Shown here: positions 7,019-15,394 of the stretch, one piece after another
Position numbering within the stretch: the first letter of the stretch is position 1
Layout of the letters: every line of letters starts with the position of its first letter
Assembly (NCBI GenBank): GCA_913009415.1
Contig: CAJVYM010000004.1
Coordinates: 1 to 50,858 of the forward strand
Source of the DNA: an uncultured bacterium
Lineage (GTDB): Bacteria > Bipolaricaulota > Bipolaricaulia > UBA7950 > UBA9294
Direction: 5' to 3'
Length of the DNA: 50,858 bases
Program-made: the position numbers and the translations under genes
Notes under the pieces: generated by a model
Database searches by the model: none
Told to the model about the DNA's origin: nothing
What the model saw: only the letters and a program-made list of their open reading frames with translations

Positions 7019-7582
7019 CTAGAGCGGCAGTGCTCGAAAGAAGGGCCCGATGACCGGGAGCGTGTAGAGAAGACGGTACGCACGCGCTGCCTCCATCGCT
7101 CGACTGACATACTCTGTCGTCTCAGGGAACATCTCGTCCGCATTCTCCCGCCAGCGCTCAGCGTTTCGCGGGCCAGCGTTGTAGGCAATCAGCGCCGTGT
7201 CGATATCGCCGAAGCGATCAATGAGGTAGCCCAGGTACCACGCTCCAAATCGAATATTGGTCCCGGGGTCATTGAGGTTGGTCGCTGTGAATGCCTCCAC
7301 ATTGAGTTTACCGGCTATCCATTCTCCAGTCGCCGGCATAATCTGCATTAGGCCGATCGCTCCCGCTGATGATACGGCGTGAGGGCGAAAGTGGCTTTCC
7401 GTCCGGATGAGCGCCGCGACAAGAGACGAATCAATGCTGTACTCACTTGCCCACCGATCGATCTCTTTACGATAAGGGAATGGATATAGAAGCTTCAGCC
7501 CCGCTGCTGCAAAGGCCAGCAGGAGAAACAGCAACAAGATCCACTTCCCAGTTCTAACAGCCAGTGCTTGTCGGTTCATCAT
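7019..7582 (-). CDS. Membrane-anchored lytic transglycosylase (SLT domain)
   Basis: A 187-residue protein with an N-terminal membrane anchor or uncleaved signal (residues about 14-32) followed by a compact SLT domain. The catalytic glutamate is E62 in LIRTESHFRP, followed by the family blocks SSAGAIGLMQIMP and IAYNAGP. Such enzymes cut peptidoglycan glycan strands in the periplasm, making 1,6-anhydromuramyl ends. It resembles the short, MltE/Slt-type catalytic domain without accessory domains. It is divergent from the DUF502 gene, with only 29 bp between starts. ATG codons occur at 7582 and 7579, and either may be used. Confidence 0.88.
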   Translation of the reverse strand: MMNRQALAVRTGKWILLLFLLLAFAAAGLKLLYPFPYRKEIDRWASEYSIDSSLVAALIRTESHFRPHAVSSAGAIGLMQIMPATGEWIAGKLNVEAFTATNLNDPGTNIRFGAWYLGYLIDRFGDIDTALIAYNAGPRNAERWRENADEMFPETTEYVSRAMEAARAYRLLYTLPVIGPFFRALPL

Positions 7583-7586
7583 CGCC

Positions 7587-7592
7587 TATAAT
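7587..7592 (+). promoter_or_regulatory. -10 box candidate for the DUF502-accDA operon
   Basis: A perfect TATAAT lies 20 bases before the ATG at 7612, with a ribosome site GGGAGGGG between them. A -35 box at the correct spacing is poor (TGCTTG around 7564), so the assignment rests on the -10 and the very short divergent gap. Confidence 0.4.
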
Positions 7593-7611
7593 ACCCTAGT
7601 GGGAGGGGAGA

Positions 7612-8325
7612 ATGAATGGCGGGATACCGAGGGTTGATGTTATGAACGCGTTCTTGCGCCATCTACGTGACGCTTTTGTTAGCGGGCTGCTAGCAATCCT
7701 ACCAGTGGGTGGCCTGTTCTACATCTTGTGGTTCCTGTACCACCTGATTGACAGTCTCGTGGGGAGACAGACCCCTTTTGGGCAGATGGTGCAGGATACT
7801 CTTGGTCACTGGATCCCGGGAATGGGGATCTACATGACTTTGGTGCTAATCGTCATTGTGGGATTTATCACGCGCAATTTCTTCGGCCGCACGCTGCAGT
7901 ACTATATAGATCATCTGCTTGCTTCGGTGCCTGGAATTCGCAAGATGTACTCGACGCTCAAGCAGTTCTCAAATGCCCTTCTAAACCGTAATAGCAAATC
8001 ATTTCACCGGGTAGTCATGTTCGAGTACCCAATGGAGGGGATCAACATCATCGGCCTGGTGACAAACGAGAATCTGGGAAAATTGAACGACAAGACAAAG
8101 GAGGAATCGATCCTCGTCTACGCCCCCACCGCCCCCAATCCCTTGTCCGGGATGATGCTTCTCGTACCGAAGAGCAGGATTACCGAGCTCGACATGGCCG
8201 TCGATGATGCTCTGTCCATGATCCTCTCCAGCGGGTCCGTCCTTCCTGCAAGCTTGGGACGCTCGGAGGATAGTGCCCCGCGCCCTCGGTTCAATCCATT
8301 CAGGCGGCGAAGGGAAAAGGAGTAA
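7612..8325 (+). CDS. DUF502-family membrane protein
   Basis: A 237-residue protein with two hydrophobic segments near the N-terminus (about 20-45 and 78-98), each preceding conserved DUF502 blocks: FVSGLLAILPVGGLFYILW and GIYMTLVLIVIVGFITRNF, then a soluble part with SVPGIRKMYSTLKQ. The C-terminus is basic (RRRREKE). The function of DUF502 proteins is unknown; they occur widely in bacteria and in plants. The ATG at 7612 has GGGAGGGG just upstream; a second ATG at 7642 is possible. It ends 2 bp before accD, so it is co-transcribed with fatty-acid genes, as a neighbour rather than a demonstrated partner. Confidence 0.8.
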   Translation: MNGGIPRVDVMNAFLRHLRDAFVSGLLAILPVGGLFYILWFLYHLIDSLVGRQTPFGQMVQDTLGHWIPGMGIYMTLVLIVIVGFITRNFFGRTLQYYIDHLLASVPGIRKMYSTLKQFSNALLNRNSKSFHRVVMFEYPMEGINIIGLVTNENLGKLNDKTKEESILVYAPTAPNPLSGMMLLVPKSRITELDMAVDDALSMILSSGSVLPASLGRSEDSAPRPRFNPFRRRREKE

Positions 8326-8327
8326 CT

Positions 8328-9176
8328 ATGCCGATCTTCAAAGACAAGCAGTACTTTCGTGTCAAGCTGGACAAGGAGGCAGATGAATCCCTGTGGCTGC
8401 AGTGTAAGTCATGTGGTGAACTCGTCTTCAAGCGACGCGTGCGTGAGAACAACAACATCTGTCCCAACTGCGGTGAGTACTTTTTTCTCACCGCAAAAGA
8501 GAGGATAGAATCGCTGATCGATGAAGGGAGCTTCGAGGACGTATCCCGTCCAATCATTGCGGACGATCCGCTCGGTTTCCAAGACGAGAAGGCGTATCCG
8601 CAACGCCTGGAGGAGGCTCAGCAGAAAACAGGCCTTCCGAGCGCGATCATCCTGGCCAGTGCGAGTATCTCTCAGATGCCCTCCGTGATAGGCGTGATGG
8701 AGTTCCAGTTCATCGGCGGCAGTATGGGATCGGTGATGGGTGAGCAGATCTGCCACGGGATGGAGGAGGCGATCAGACGGCACTGTGCATTTATCCTCGT
8801 TTCATCATCCGGCGGAGCACGAATACAGGAGGGCATCTTTGCCCTGTTGCAGATGGTGAAGACGACTGCCGTGCGCGCTCGATTGGCAAGAGAGCGCCTC
8901 CCGTTTATCTCTGTGATGACGTATCCCACAACGGGTGGAGTGCTGGCATCGATCGCAAGCCTGGGTGACATTATCATCGCCGAGAAGGGAGCGATGATCG
9001 GGTTCGCCGGGCGACGCGTAATCAAGGAGACCATCGCCGAGGAACTGCCGAAGAACTTTCAAACGGACGCTTTTGCCCTAGAGCATGGTATCATCGATCG
9101 CGTGGTTAAGCGCGAAGATCTACGTAGCGAGCTGACGTCTGTTCTGAAGTTCTTCCAGGAGGAGAAGAAGAGATGA
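8328..9176 (+). CDS. accD: Acetyl-CoA carboxylase carboxyltransferase beta subunit
   Basis: A 282-residue protein carrying the N-terminal four-cysteine zinc ribbon (C26, C29, C45, C48) that separates AccD from related carboxyltransferases, then a crotonase-like fold with SSGGARIQEG and TYPTTGGV. With AccA it moves the carboxyl group from carboxybiotin to acetyl-CoA, making malonyl-CoA for fatty acid synthesis. The stop overlaps the accA start (ATGA). The biotin carrier and biotin carboxylase genes are not in this window. Confidence 0.95.
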   Translation: MPIFKDKQYFRVKLDKEADESLWLQCKSCGELVFKRRVRENNNICPNCGEYFFLTAKERIESLIDEGSFEDVSRPIIADDPLGFQDEKAYPQRLEEAQQKTGLPSAIILASASISQMPSVIGVMEFQFIGGSMGSVMGEQICHGMEEAIRRHCAFILVSSSGGARIQEGIFALLQMVKTTAVRARLARERLPFISVMTYPTTGGVLASIASLGDIIIAEKGAMIGFAGRRVIKETIAEELPKNFQTDAFALEHGIIDRVVKREDLRSELTSVLKFFQEEKKR

Positions 9177-10123
9177 GTGACGAAAAGACACTCGACCTGC
9201 TAGAGGCGAAGATACAAGAGCTGCGCGAGCTGAATAAGGTCGATGGCCTCGACCTGTCGGCGGAGATCAGCAAGCTTGAGAAGAAGCTCGCCCAGATGCG
9301 AACGGAACTGTACGCCAACCTCGCTGACTGGGAGCGAGTACGGATCGCAAGGAACACCAAACGCCCTTATGCTCTCGATTATATAGGTGCAATCTTTCCC
9401 GGCTTCTACGAGCTTCATGGGGATCGCATGTGTGGAGATGATCGCGCGCTCCTCACCGGCTTTGCCGAACTGGATGGTCGCAAGGTAGCAATAATTGCCC
9501 AGCAGAAGGGGCGCGATCCAGCTGAAAACAAGGAGCGCTATTTCGGGATGGCTCGCCCGCAGGGATATCGCAAGGCAACCAGGATGATGCATTTGGCTGA
9601 GAGGTTCAGATTCCCGATAATCAGCCTGATCGATACCCCAGGGGCTTACCCCGGCCTAGAATCGGAGGAGAAGAATATCGGAGGGGCGATCGCGGCAAGC
9701 ATCCTTTCCATGCTGGAGATAGAAGTTCCCACGATTGCCGTAATCATTGGGGAAGGTGGATCAGGAGGAGCGGTGGCGATCGGTGCCGCCGATCGTGTGT
9801 TGATGCTGGAGAATGGCATCTTCTCCGTGATCAGCCCCGAGGGGGCAGCGGCTATCCTTTGGAAGAGTAAGGAGCGGGTGAAAGAGGCAGCAGCATCACT
9901 AAAGCTAACTGCGCCGGAACTCCTCGACATGGGAGTAATCGATGAGGTCATCCCCGAGCCGCTTGGTGGAGCGCACAAGGATATAGTACAGACTGCATCC
10001 GCGCTCAAGCAGGGCCTCATTCATCACCTGGACGAACTGAGTGAGAAGACCATCGATGAGATCATGGCCGCCAGGTACGAGCGCTATCGCGACGTTGGGC
10101 GCTACAGTACACTATCTGACTGA
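9173..10123 (+). CDS. accA: Acetyl-CoA carboxylase carboxyltransferase alpha subunit
   Basis: A 316-residue AccA of typical length. An N-terminal helical segment (about 1-45, ISKLEKKLAQMRTEL) precedes the carboxyltransferase domain with DRALLTGFA, SLIDTPGAYPG and IIGEGGSGGAVAI, which shape the active site and oxyanion hole. It forms the heterotetramer with AccD. The start ATG overlaps the accD stop by four bases, giving translational coupling and equal subunit supply. Nothing is unusual apart from the adjacency of D and A, which occurs in many lineages. Confidence 0.95.
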   Translation: MSDEKTLDLLEAKIQELRELNKVDGLDLSAEISKLEKKLAQMRTELYANLADWERVRIARNTKRPYALDYIGAIFPGFYELHGDRMCGDDRALLTGFAELDGRKVAIIAQQKGRDPAENKERYFGMARPQGYRKATRMMHLAERFRFPIISLIDTPGAYPGLESEEKNIGGAIAASILSMLEIEVPTIAVIIGEGGSGGAVAIGAADRVLMLENGIFSVISPEGAAAILWKSKERVKEAAASLKLTAPELLDMGVIDEVIPEPLGGAHKDIVQTASALKQGLIHHLDELSEKTIDEIMAARYERYRDVGRYSTLSD

Positions 10124-10173
10124 TCCACGTAAGTGATTGGCCGGCATCCACTGGCGCTTGCATACGAAGCACA

Positions 10174-10202
10174 TTGAGAAGAAGTCAAAAAACGAGTATA
10201 AG
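10174..10202 (+). promoter_or_regulatory. Promoter for fba-pfk
   Basis: TTGAGA at 10174-10179 and TATAAG at 10197-10202 are spaced by 17 bp, the optimal distance for a housekeeping sigma factor. A TTGGAGG ribosome site follows at about 10209-10215 before the fba ATG at 10224. Confidence 0.6.
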
Positions 10203-10223
10203 CTCACTTGGAGGTTCTAGAAA

Positions 10224-11222
10224 ATGGCATTCTACGGCGGCAAGGAGTTACGAGAAGCATATCGTAGCGCGCAGGCGGGCTCTTACGCGTTTATGGCAAA
10301 CAACATCGCGGAGCAGAACATCCTTATCGGGCTTCTGCAAGGGTATAGCGAACGCAAATCCGACCTTGTGCTGCAGGTCTCCCCGGGGGCAGCGAAGTTC
10401 GCTGGTGCGGGTGATAAACTCGCTGGGCTGCGAAGTCTCTCACACCAAGTGCAGATTCTCGGTGATCGGTTCCCGGTTGGGATCTTCCTGAACCTCGATC
10501 ACTTTACTACAAAGGAGATGGATATTATCGAGATCGCCATTTCCGAGCGGCTCGTTTCATCGATAATGATTGATGCCTCTAAGGAAGACTACGACAAGAA
10601 TATCGAGATCACGAACAAGGTCGTTGATATGGCTGCGGGAAGTGACATCCTGATCGAGGCGGAACTGGGAAAGATCAAGGGTGTCGAAGATGAGGTGGTT
10701 TCCCTTGATGCGTTCTACACTGATCCCGACGAGGCCGTCGAGTTCGTGAAGAAGAGCGGTGCTGATCTGCTGGCGATCTCCGTTGGTACGCAGCACGGTG
10801 TTTCCAAGGGCAAAGATGTGGTGCTCCGCACGGATATCGCCGATAAGGTGCACAAGCGCCTTGTCGAGAACGGACTCGATGTTCCGCTAGTTCTGCACGG
10901 TACGTCCGGCCTCCTGGCAAGTCAGATTCGCGAGATCATCCGCTATGGCATCTGCAAGCTGAACAAGGATACCCGCTACCAGTACGAGTATGCGCGTGCG
11001 GCACATGATTACTATGTTTCACACACATCGTCGATCGTACCACCGGCCGGCGTTCCAGATGACGCCAACGGCCTTTTCTCCAAGAGCGATTGGACCCCGG
11101 TGAAAAAGGACTTCGATCCACGCGTCGTGGGAAGGGCAATTCAGGAGCGGATCAAGCGGGTGGCGATGGAACTTATCGATCAGGCAGGAAGCGCAAATCA
11201 TTCAATCGTTGGAGGGAAATGA
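10224..11222 (+). CDS. fba: Class II fructose-bisphosphate aldolase family protein
   Basis: A 332-residue TIM-barrel aldolase of class II, zinc-dependent. Visible landmarks: FMANNIAEQN near the N-terminus, NLDHFTT (the aspartate is the expected catalytic acid), IEAELGKIKG, and LHGTSGL where most relatives have LHGGSG. The next gene is phosphofructokinase, with a 4-base overlap, so the role is most likely fructose-1,6-bisphosphate cleavage or synthesis. Tagatose-bisphosphate or ketose-bisphosphate aldolases of the same family cannot be excluded, as the HF in place of HG after the LD motif and the T in LHGTSG are variations. Confidence 0.85.
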   Translation: MAFYGGKELREAYRSAQAGSYAFMANNIAEQNILIGLLQGYSERKSDLVLQVSPGAAKFAGAGDKLAGLRSLSHQVQILGDRFPVGIFLNLDHFTTKEMDIIEIAISERLVSSIMIDASKEDYDKNIEITNKVVDMAAGSDILIEAELGKIKGVEDEVVSLDAFYTDPDEAVEFVKKSGADLLAISVGTQHGVSKGKDVVLRTDIADKVHKRLVENGLDVPLVLHGTSGLLASQIREIIRYGICKLNKDTRYQYEYARAAHDYYVSHTSSIVPPAGVPDDANGLFSKSDWTPVKKDFDPRVVGRAIQERIKRVAMELIDQAGSANHSIVGGK

Positions 11223-12247
11223 TAAGAGCAGGGATACTGACTGGTGGTGGGGACTCACCCGGGATCAACGCGGCGATCCGTTCGGTCGTTCGCTTCGGGT
11301 ACAAACATGGCGTGGAGACGATCGGCTTTCGCGAGGGATGGCTGGGCCCGATGGAGGACCTGACGAAGCCACTCGAGGTGAAGGACGTCTCCGGCATTCT
11401 CCACATCGGAGGAACGATCCTCGGGAGCTCGCGCACCAACCCGTTTAACATCGAGGGAGGGGTAGAGAAGATCATGGGTACGCTCAAGCGAAACGCGATT
11501 GATTTCCTCGTTGCCATCGGTGGGGACGACACACTCGGTGTTGCGCACCGCCTCGCTGAGCACGGCGTCAATGCGGTCGGTATCCCACAGACGATCGATA
11601 ACGACATCGCAATGACTGACTATGCGATCGGTTACTCCTCCGCCCTCGATGTGATCACTGAAGCGCTGGATCGGCTGCATACGACCGCCTTCTCCCATCA
11701 TCGGGTCCTTATCCTCGAGGTGATGGGACGGAATGCGGGCTGGTTGAGCCTGATGGGGGGAATTGCCGGTGGCGCTGACGTCATCCTCATCCCCGAGCAG
11801 GAATTCGACATCGAAGAGGTGCACCGGAAGATCCTTCATCGCCAGGCGCGCAAGAAGCACTTCAGTATCATCATCGTGGCCGAGGGAGCGATGCCCAAGG
11901 GATTGGACGGGCAGGTTCTGGCTGAGGCAGAGGTCGATTCATTTGGGCACGTGCGCCTGGGAGGAGTAGGTCAGTATATCGCCAATCAGCTCTCCAAGAT
12001 GATGGAAATACCGGTTCGAGTGACGAACCTAGCCTACCTGCAGCGAGGAGGAAGCCCATCGCCGTTCGATCGCATCTTGGCAACGAGATTCGGCGCGGCA
12101 GCGATCGAGTTTGCCCTTCAAAAGAAATTCGACGTGATGACCGCCATCCAAGGGACGAAGATCGCGGCAGTCAGCCTGGAGGAGGCACTACGCGAGTCTC
12201 GTCCAGTCGATCCCGGGCTGTTCTACCTGATCGACCTCTTCGAGTAG
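11219..12247 (+). CDS. pfkA: Phosphofructokinase, GGDD type (probably PPi-dependent)
   Basis: A 342-residue PfkA-family enzyme phosphorylating fructose-6-phosphate. Motifs: TGGGDSPGINA at the N-terminus, AIGGDDTLG near residue 102, IPQTIDND near 123, and VMGRNAGW. ATP enzymes have GGDG and PGTIDND, while pyrophosphate enzymes have GGDD and PKTIDND. Here the first position is of the PPi type and the second is glutamine, so donor use is uncertain. The ATG at 11219 overlaps the fba stop (ATGA); an upstream frame extension inside fba is not used. The last residues, LFE then TAG, run straight into the decayed ATPase gene on the other strand. Confidence 0.88.
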   Translation: MIRAGILTGGGDSPGINAAIRSVVRFGYKHGVETIGFREGWLGPMEDLTKPLEVKDVSGILHIGGTILGSSRTNPFNIEGGVEKIMGTLKRNAIDFLVAIGGDDTLGVAHRLAEHGVNAVGIPQTIDNDIAMTDYAIGYSSALDVITEALDRLHTTAFSHHRVLILEVMGRNAGWLSLMGGIAGGADVILIPEQEFDIEEVHRKILHRQARKKHFSIIIVAEGAMPKGLDGQVLAEAEVDSFGHVRLGGVGQYIANQLSKMMEIPVRVTNLAYLQRGGSPSPFDRILATRFGAAAIEFALQKKFDVMTAIQGTKIAAVSLEEALRESRPVDPGLFYLIDLFE

Positions 12248-12939
12248 TCTACAGCAAGGTCTTCTCGGTCTCTTGGCTCCTCGCTATTTGGTGTGGGTAA
12301 CCGGCCCAGCGATGCTGCCGCGTAGATACGCTCGGCTTCGGAGTAGCTGATTGAACCGACTCGAACGCTAGAATGACCCGCTCCTGTCTGCCTCACCGGC
12401 ACAGGCAGGCGGAACAGGACAGCATCCCCAAAACCATACTCGCGCAGAGACGCCAAGGAAGAACAGGACAAGAGCACAAACCTATCCAGGGAACGGCACA
12501 GCAAGGTATCCGTGCAGTAGGGGTTAAGTTGTACCCCTCTGCGCCTCAGCGTCTTGAGTGAGTGCAACGAACAGGCGAGAGAAGAGGTGTTGGTCTTTCA
12601 ACCAAGGGGCAGTCTCTCTCCTTGCTGCAGTTGGAATTCTCATGGCTTCCTTAGGGCAGGATTCCGAGCACGCGCGAGTGGTCTGTTACCCACTCGAAAC
12701 GACGAAGAGCCGGTCTCTTGATCGAACAAGTGCATGACATCGAGATTGGGAGAGAGCTTGATTGTAGAGTCGATCTCGATGTGCTGATGCGGATCGAGGT
12801 TGGCTACCACCTGCTCGCTACCGCAGTCGGCGTAGATGATCAGCTCGTTTCCTAACGGTTCCGTCACCTTCACCGTCATCTGGATGAGGTTCTCCCCCTC
12901 GGTGAGCGGACCGGCGATGCCACACACCACTTTTGCCAC
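12241..12939 (-). pseudogene. Internally deleted and interrupted copy of the ugpC-like ATPase gene
   Basis: On the minus strand, a ribosome site and start (GGAGGGTCG then GTG GCA AAA GTG) match the start of the intact ATPase gene at 36986, but are joined directly to its C-terminal TOBE region (GPLTEGENLIQMTVKVTEPL onward). All nucleotide-binding motifs are missing. The frame is then broken after DQET by a 435-bp insertion; beyond it, at 12241-12266, the original end ETEKTLL and stop are found. The copy lies next to the first ABC operon, suggesting that this importer once had its own ATPase. The residual frame 12640-12939 could be translated but has no plausible function. Confidence 0.8.
12266..12720. 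mobile_element. MITE-like element with 10-bp target duplication
   Basis: A 435-bp non-coding insert (12276-12710) is flanked by perfect direct repeats CGGTCTCTTG at 12266-12275 and 12711-12720. Its ends are imperfect inverted repeats: the left begins GCTCCTCG and contains GTGGGTAAC, the right, reverse complemented, begins GCTCTTCG and contains GTGGGTAAC at about the same distance. Removing it and one repeat restores the ATPase 3' end exactly. No transposase is encoded, so it would need one in trans. It carries the CTTGGCGTCTCTGCG string also found near 4052 and a CCTGTCTGCC/GGCACAGG weak hairpin. Confidence 0.75.
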
Positions 12940-13022
12940 CGACCCTCCTTTAGACAAACAAATGCGATACCACTGTCTCTAGACCTGTACGGCCAGCTCC
13001 CACACTACTCCCTAGTTTGCAC

Positions 13023-13050
13023 TTGACATGCTCGGATTTTTCACTATACT
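13023..13050 (+). promoter_or_regulatory. Promoter of the deoR gene
   Basis: TTGACA at 13023-13028 and TATACT at 13045-13050 are separated by 16 bp, a strong sigma-70 type promoter. The predicted start of transcription is about 13057, only a few bases before the first ATG at 13060, so the message would be leaderless if that ATG is used. The ATATTCGAATGAAC just after the -10 is a partial palindrome and could be the repressor's own site. Confidence 0.65.
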
Positions 13051-13059
13051 GATATTCGA

Positions 13060-13863
13060 ATGAACTCGCAAGGAAAGGCAACAAATCGACAGCATATGTT
13101 GACTGGCCAGCGCCGCCAGGTAATCCTGGAGCATGTTCAGTCGTATAAGGCAGTGAAGACTTCTGAGCTGTCGGAAACCTTTGCTGTCTCACCGATGACA
13201 ATCCGCAATGATCTGAATGCGCTGGCAGAACAGGGCCAATTGGTGCGCGTCCATGGTGGCGCAATCATGCGGCAGTGGCTGACAACCGAACCCTCCTATG
13301 ATGATAAGACAGACATAAATCGATCGGAGAAGGAAGCAATCGGTCGCGAGGCAGCAGCTCTAGTTGAGGAAGGGATGGCTGTCTTCATCGGCAATGGAAC
13401 GACCACCATGCAGATCATTCGCCATCTCCCTACTGATCGACATTTTCGCGTGTTCACCAACGCACTGAACCACTCGTTAGAGGTGAATCAGCTCCCACAG
13501 GCGAAGGTGTTCGTCGTTGGCGGGTACTTGCGCGAGGTCTCGTTGGCCATGGTAGGCAGATTGGCGCACCAGGCCCTGAAGGGGGTTTACTTTGACCTTG
13601 CTTTCCTTGGGGCTAATGGCATATCGATCGATCATGGATTGACGGTCCCTTCTTTGGAAGAAGCGGAGACGGCTGCCGAGGTCATCGACCACAGCCAACG
13701 GACGATTGTCGTGGCTGATCATACGAAATTTGGCATAGTGGCACATGGCAAGATCGCTGATATCTCTGATGTAGACGTAATTATCACCGACTCGGGATTG
13801 GATCCTCGACTAATGAATAGCCTCTCCAATTTGGATGTCGAGATCAATACCGTTATGGTATGA
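13060..13863 (+). CDS. DeoR/GlpR-family transcriptional repressor
   Basis: A 267-residue regulator. The N-terminal winged helix (about residues 15-70) has the DeoR signature RRQVILEHVQ, VSPMTIRNDLNALAEQGQLVRVHGG; the C-terminal DeoRC sensor domain (about 85-245) resembles sugar-phosphate isomerases and usually binds a phosphorylated sugar or glycerol-3-phosphate. The start at 13060 lies within a few bases of the predicted transcript start; ATG at 13096 (MLTGQRRQ) fits the family length better. It leads directly into the ABC importer and phosphodiesterase genes, so it is the likely repressor of this catabolic region, with a phosphorylated intermediate as inducer; both are inferences. Confidence 0.88.
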   Translation: MNSQGKATNRQHMLTGQRRQVILEHVQSYKAVKTSELSETFAVSPMTIRNDLNALAEQGQLVRVHGGAIMRQWLTTEPSYDDKTDINRSEKEAIGREAAALVEEGMAVFIGNGTTTMQIIRHLPTDRHFRVFTNALNHSLEVNQLPQAKVFVVGGYLREVSLAMVGRLAHQALKGVYFDLAFLGANGISIDHGLTVPSLEEAETAAEVIDHSQRTIVVADHTKFGIVAHGKIADISDVDVIITDSGLDPRLMNSLSNLDVEINTVMV

Positions 13864-13943
13864 CAGGAGGTGAGAGCACGGAGTTGGTTTTTAGGAAGTT
13901 GAGGCTGGTAGCAACGTTTGCCAAAGAATTAAGGAGGTAACAA

Positions 13944-15281
13944 ATGAAACGTGTTTTAGTGCTTGTTATGCTGGGCCTTCTGGTTTTCTCAGGACTGGCA
14001 CTGGCACAGGCGAAGCCGGTACAGATCACATTCTGGCACGCTTTTGGCGGCGCCCGGCAGCAGTGGGTCGCACGAAGGGTGGCAGATTTCAACTATACCC
14101 ATCCAGGGATTCAGGTCAGTGTGCAATTCAAGGGTTCCTACCGTGACACCTTGAATGCGGCTATCCTCGCTGCACAACAAGGTGACGCCCCAAACGTAGT
14201 GCAGATCTTCGAGATAGGTACTCAGCTCGCTCTGGACTCGGGCATCTTCATGCCAATTCAGGACCTTGTGATAGGGCCAGAATTCCAACCAGATGACTAT
14301 ATCAGTGCACTGACAGACTACTACAAGATCAATGGCAAGTTCAATTCCATCCCGTGGAACTCCTCTAACCCGGTACTGTTCTACAACAAGGACATCTTCC
14401 GCAAGGCAGGACTCGATCCTAACAAGCCGCCACGCACCTTCGAAGAGATGCTCGCTGATAGCAAGCAGATCGTGGAGAGCGGTGCCGCCAAGAACGCGAT
14501 CACCTGGCCTCTGCACTCATGGTTCTTTGAGCAGTGGATGGCAAACATGGGTGAAAACCTCGTGAACAACGGTAACGGACGCGACGCTCGCGCTACAGAG
14601 AGCCTCCTCACCGGTGACGGGGCAAAGACGATCCTCACTTGGTGGAAAGAGATGGCTGACAAGGGTTACTGGACCTACAGCGGCAGGGTGGAGGACTGGG
14701 ATGGCTCTGATGCTATCTTCATCTCCGGCCAGGCAGCCATGGAGATCACTTCCACAAGTGATGTTACCCAGCGCCAGAATGACGCTGCGGCAAATGGCTT
14801 CGAACTGGGTACGTCCTATCTGCCTTATCCCGCAATAACTGTCGGTGGCAGGAAGCTTACCGGTCCGGAAGGTGTCATCGTGGGTGGCGCCAGCCTCTGG
14901 ATCACCAAGGACCATCCGACCGCCCAGTTGCAGGCAGCCAAGACGTTTGTCCTTTGGTTCACCAATACGGAGAACAGCATCGCTTGGCACAAGGCCACTG
15001 GATACTTTCCGATTCACAAGTCGGCTATTGATGTACTCAAGGTCCAGAACTGGTTCGTGCTTAATCCAGCGTACAAGGCGGCATTTGATCAGCTGCTGAA
15101 CACAAAGCCGAGCCGCGCTACCCAAGGCGCGCTGATCGGTGCCTTCCCGCAGGTTCGAACGATCATCGAGCAAGCAATAGAGAAGGTTATCGCTGGTAAG
15201 GCCACAGTGGATGCTGCTCTAACGGAAGCTAAAGCGCTGGCCGATAAGGCGATCCAGGAATACAACCAGAGTGTTGAATAG
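13944..15281 (+). CDS. ABC importer substrate-binding protein (UgpB-like), system 1
   Basis: A 445-residue periplasmic binding protein with a Sec signal (residues 1-22, ending ALAQA) and no lipobox cysteine. The mature part starts ITFWHAFGGARQQWV and includes FKGSYRDTLNAAI and IPWNSSNPVLFYNKDIFRKAGL, the pattern of family 1 solute-binding proteins for sugars and glycerol-3-phosphate. AAGGAGG lies just before the ATG. Two permeases follow after a hairpin. Because a glycerophosphodiesterase follows in the same operon, glycerol-3-phosphate or a glycerophosphodiester is the favoured ligand, but sugar ligands are possible. It is paralogous to the protein at 26235, even in the start region. Confidence 0.88.
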   Translation: MKRVLVLVMLGLLVFSGLALAQAKPVQITFWHAFGGARQQWVARRVADFNYTHPGIQVSVQFKGSYRDTLNAAILAAQQGDAPNVVQIFEIGTQLALDSGIFMPIQDLVIGPEFQPDDYISALTDYYKINGKFNSIPWNSSNPVLFYNKDIFRKAGLDPNKPPRTFEEMLADSKQIVESGAAKNAITWPLHSWFFEQWMANMGENLVNNGNGRDARATESLLTGDGAKTILTWWKEMADKGYWTYSGRVEDWDGSDAIFISGQAAMEITSTSDVTQRQNDAAANGFELGTSYLPYPAITVGGRKLTGPEGVIVGGASLWITKDHPTAQLQAAKTFVLWFTNTENSIAWHKATGYFPIHKSAIDVLKVQNWFVLNPAYKAAFDQLLNTKPSRATQGALIGAFPQVRTIIEQAIEKVIAGKATVDAALTEAKALADKAIQEYNQSVE

Positions 15282-15317
15282 GAGACTTGTTCAAACTCTT
15301 TAACTAAGGCATAAAGA

Positions 15318-15355
15318 GATCGGGTGATCTCTGAAGTATCTTAGATCACCCGGTC
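15318..15355 (+). terminator. Intercistronic hairpin after binding-protein gene 1
   Basis: A 13-bp stem (GATCGGGTGATCT with AGATCACCCGGTC) with a 12-base loop lies between the binding protein and the first permease and is followed by TTGCTTTT. It probably acts as a partial terminator or mRNA stabiliser so that the binding protein is made in excess over the membrane subunits. Confidence 0.65.
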
Positions 15356-15394
15356 TTGCTTTTCAGCTCGCTCATAGGCACAAAAGGAGTAACC

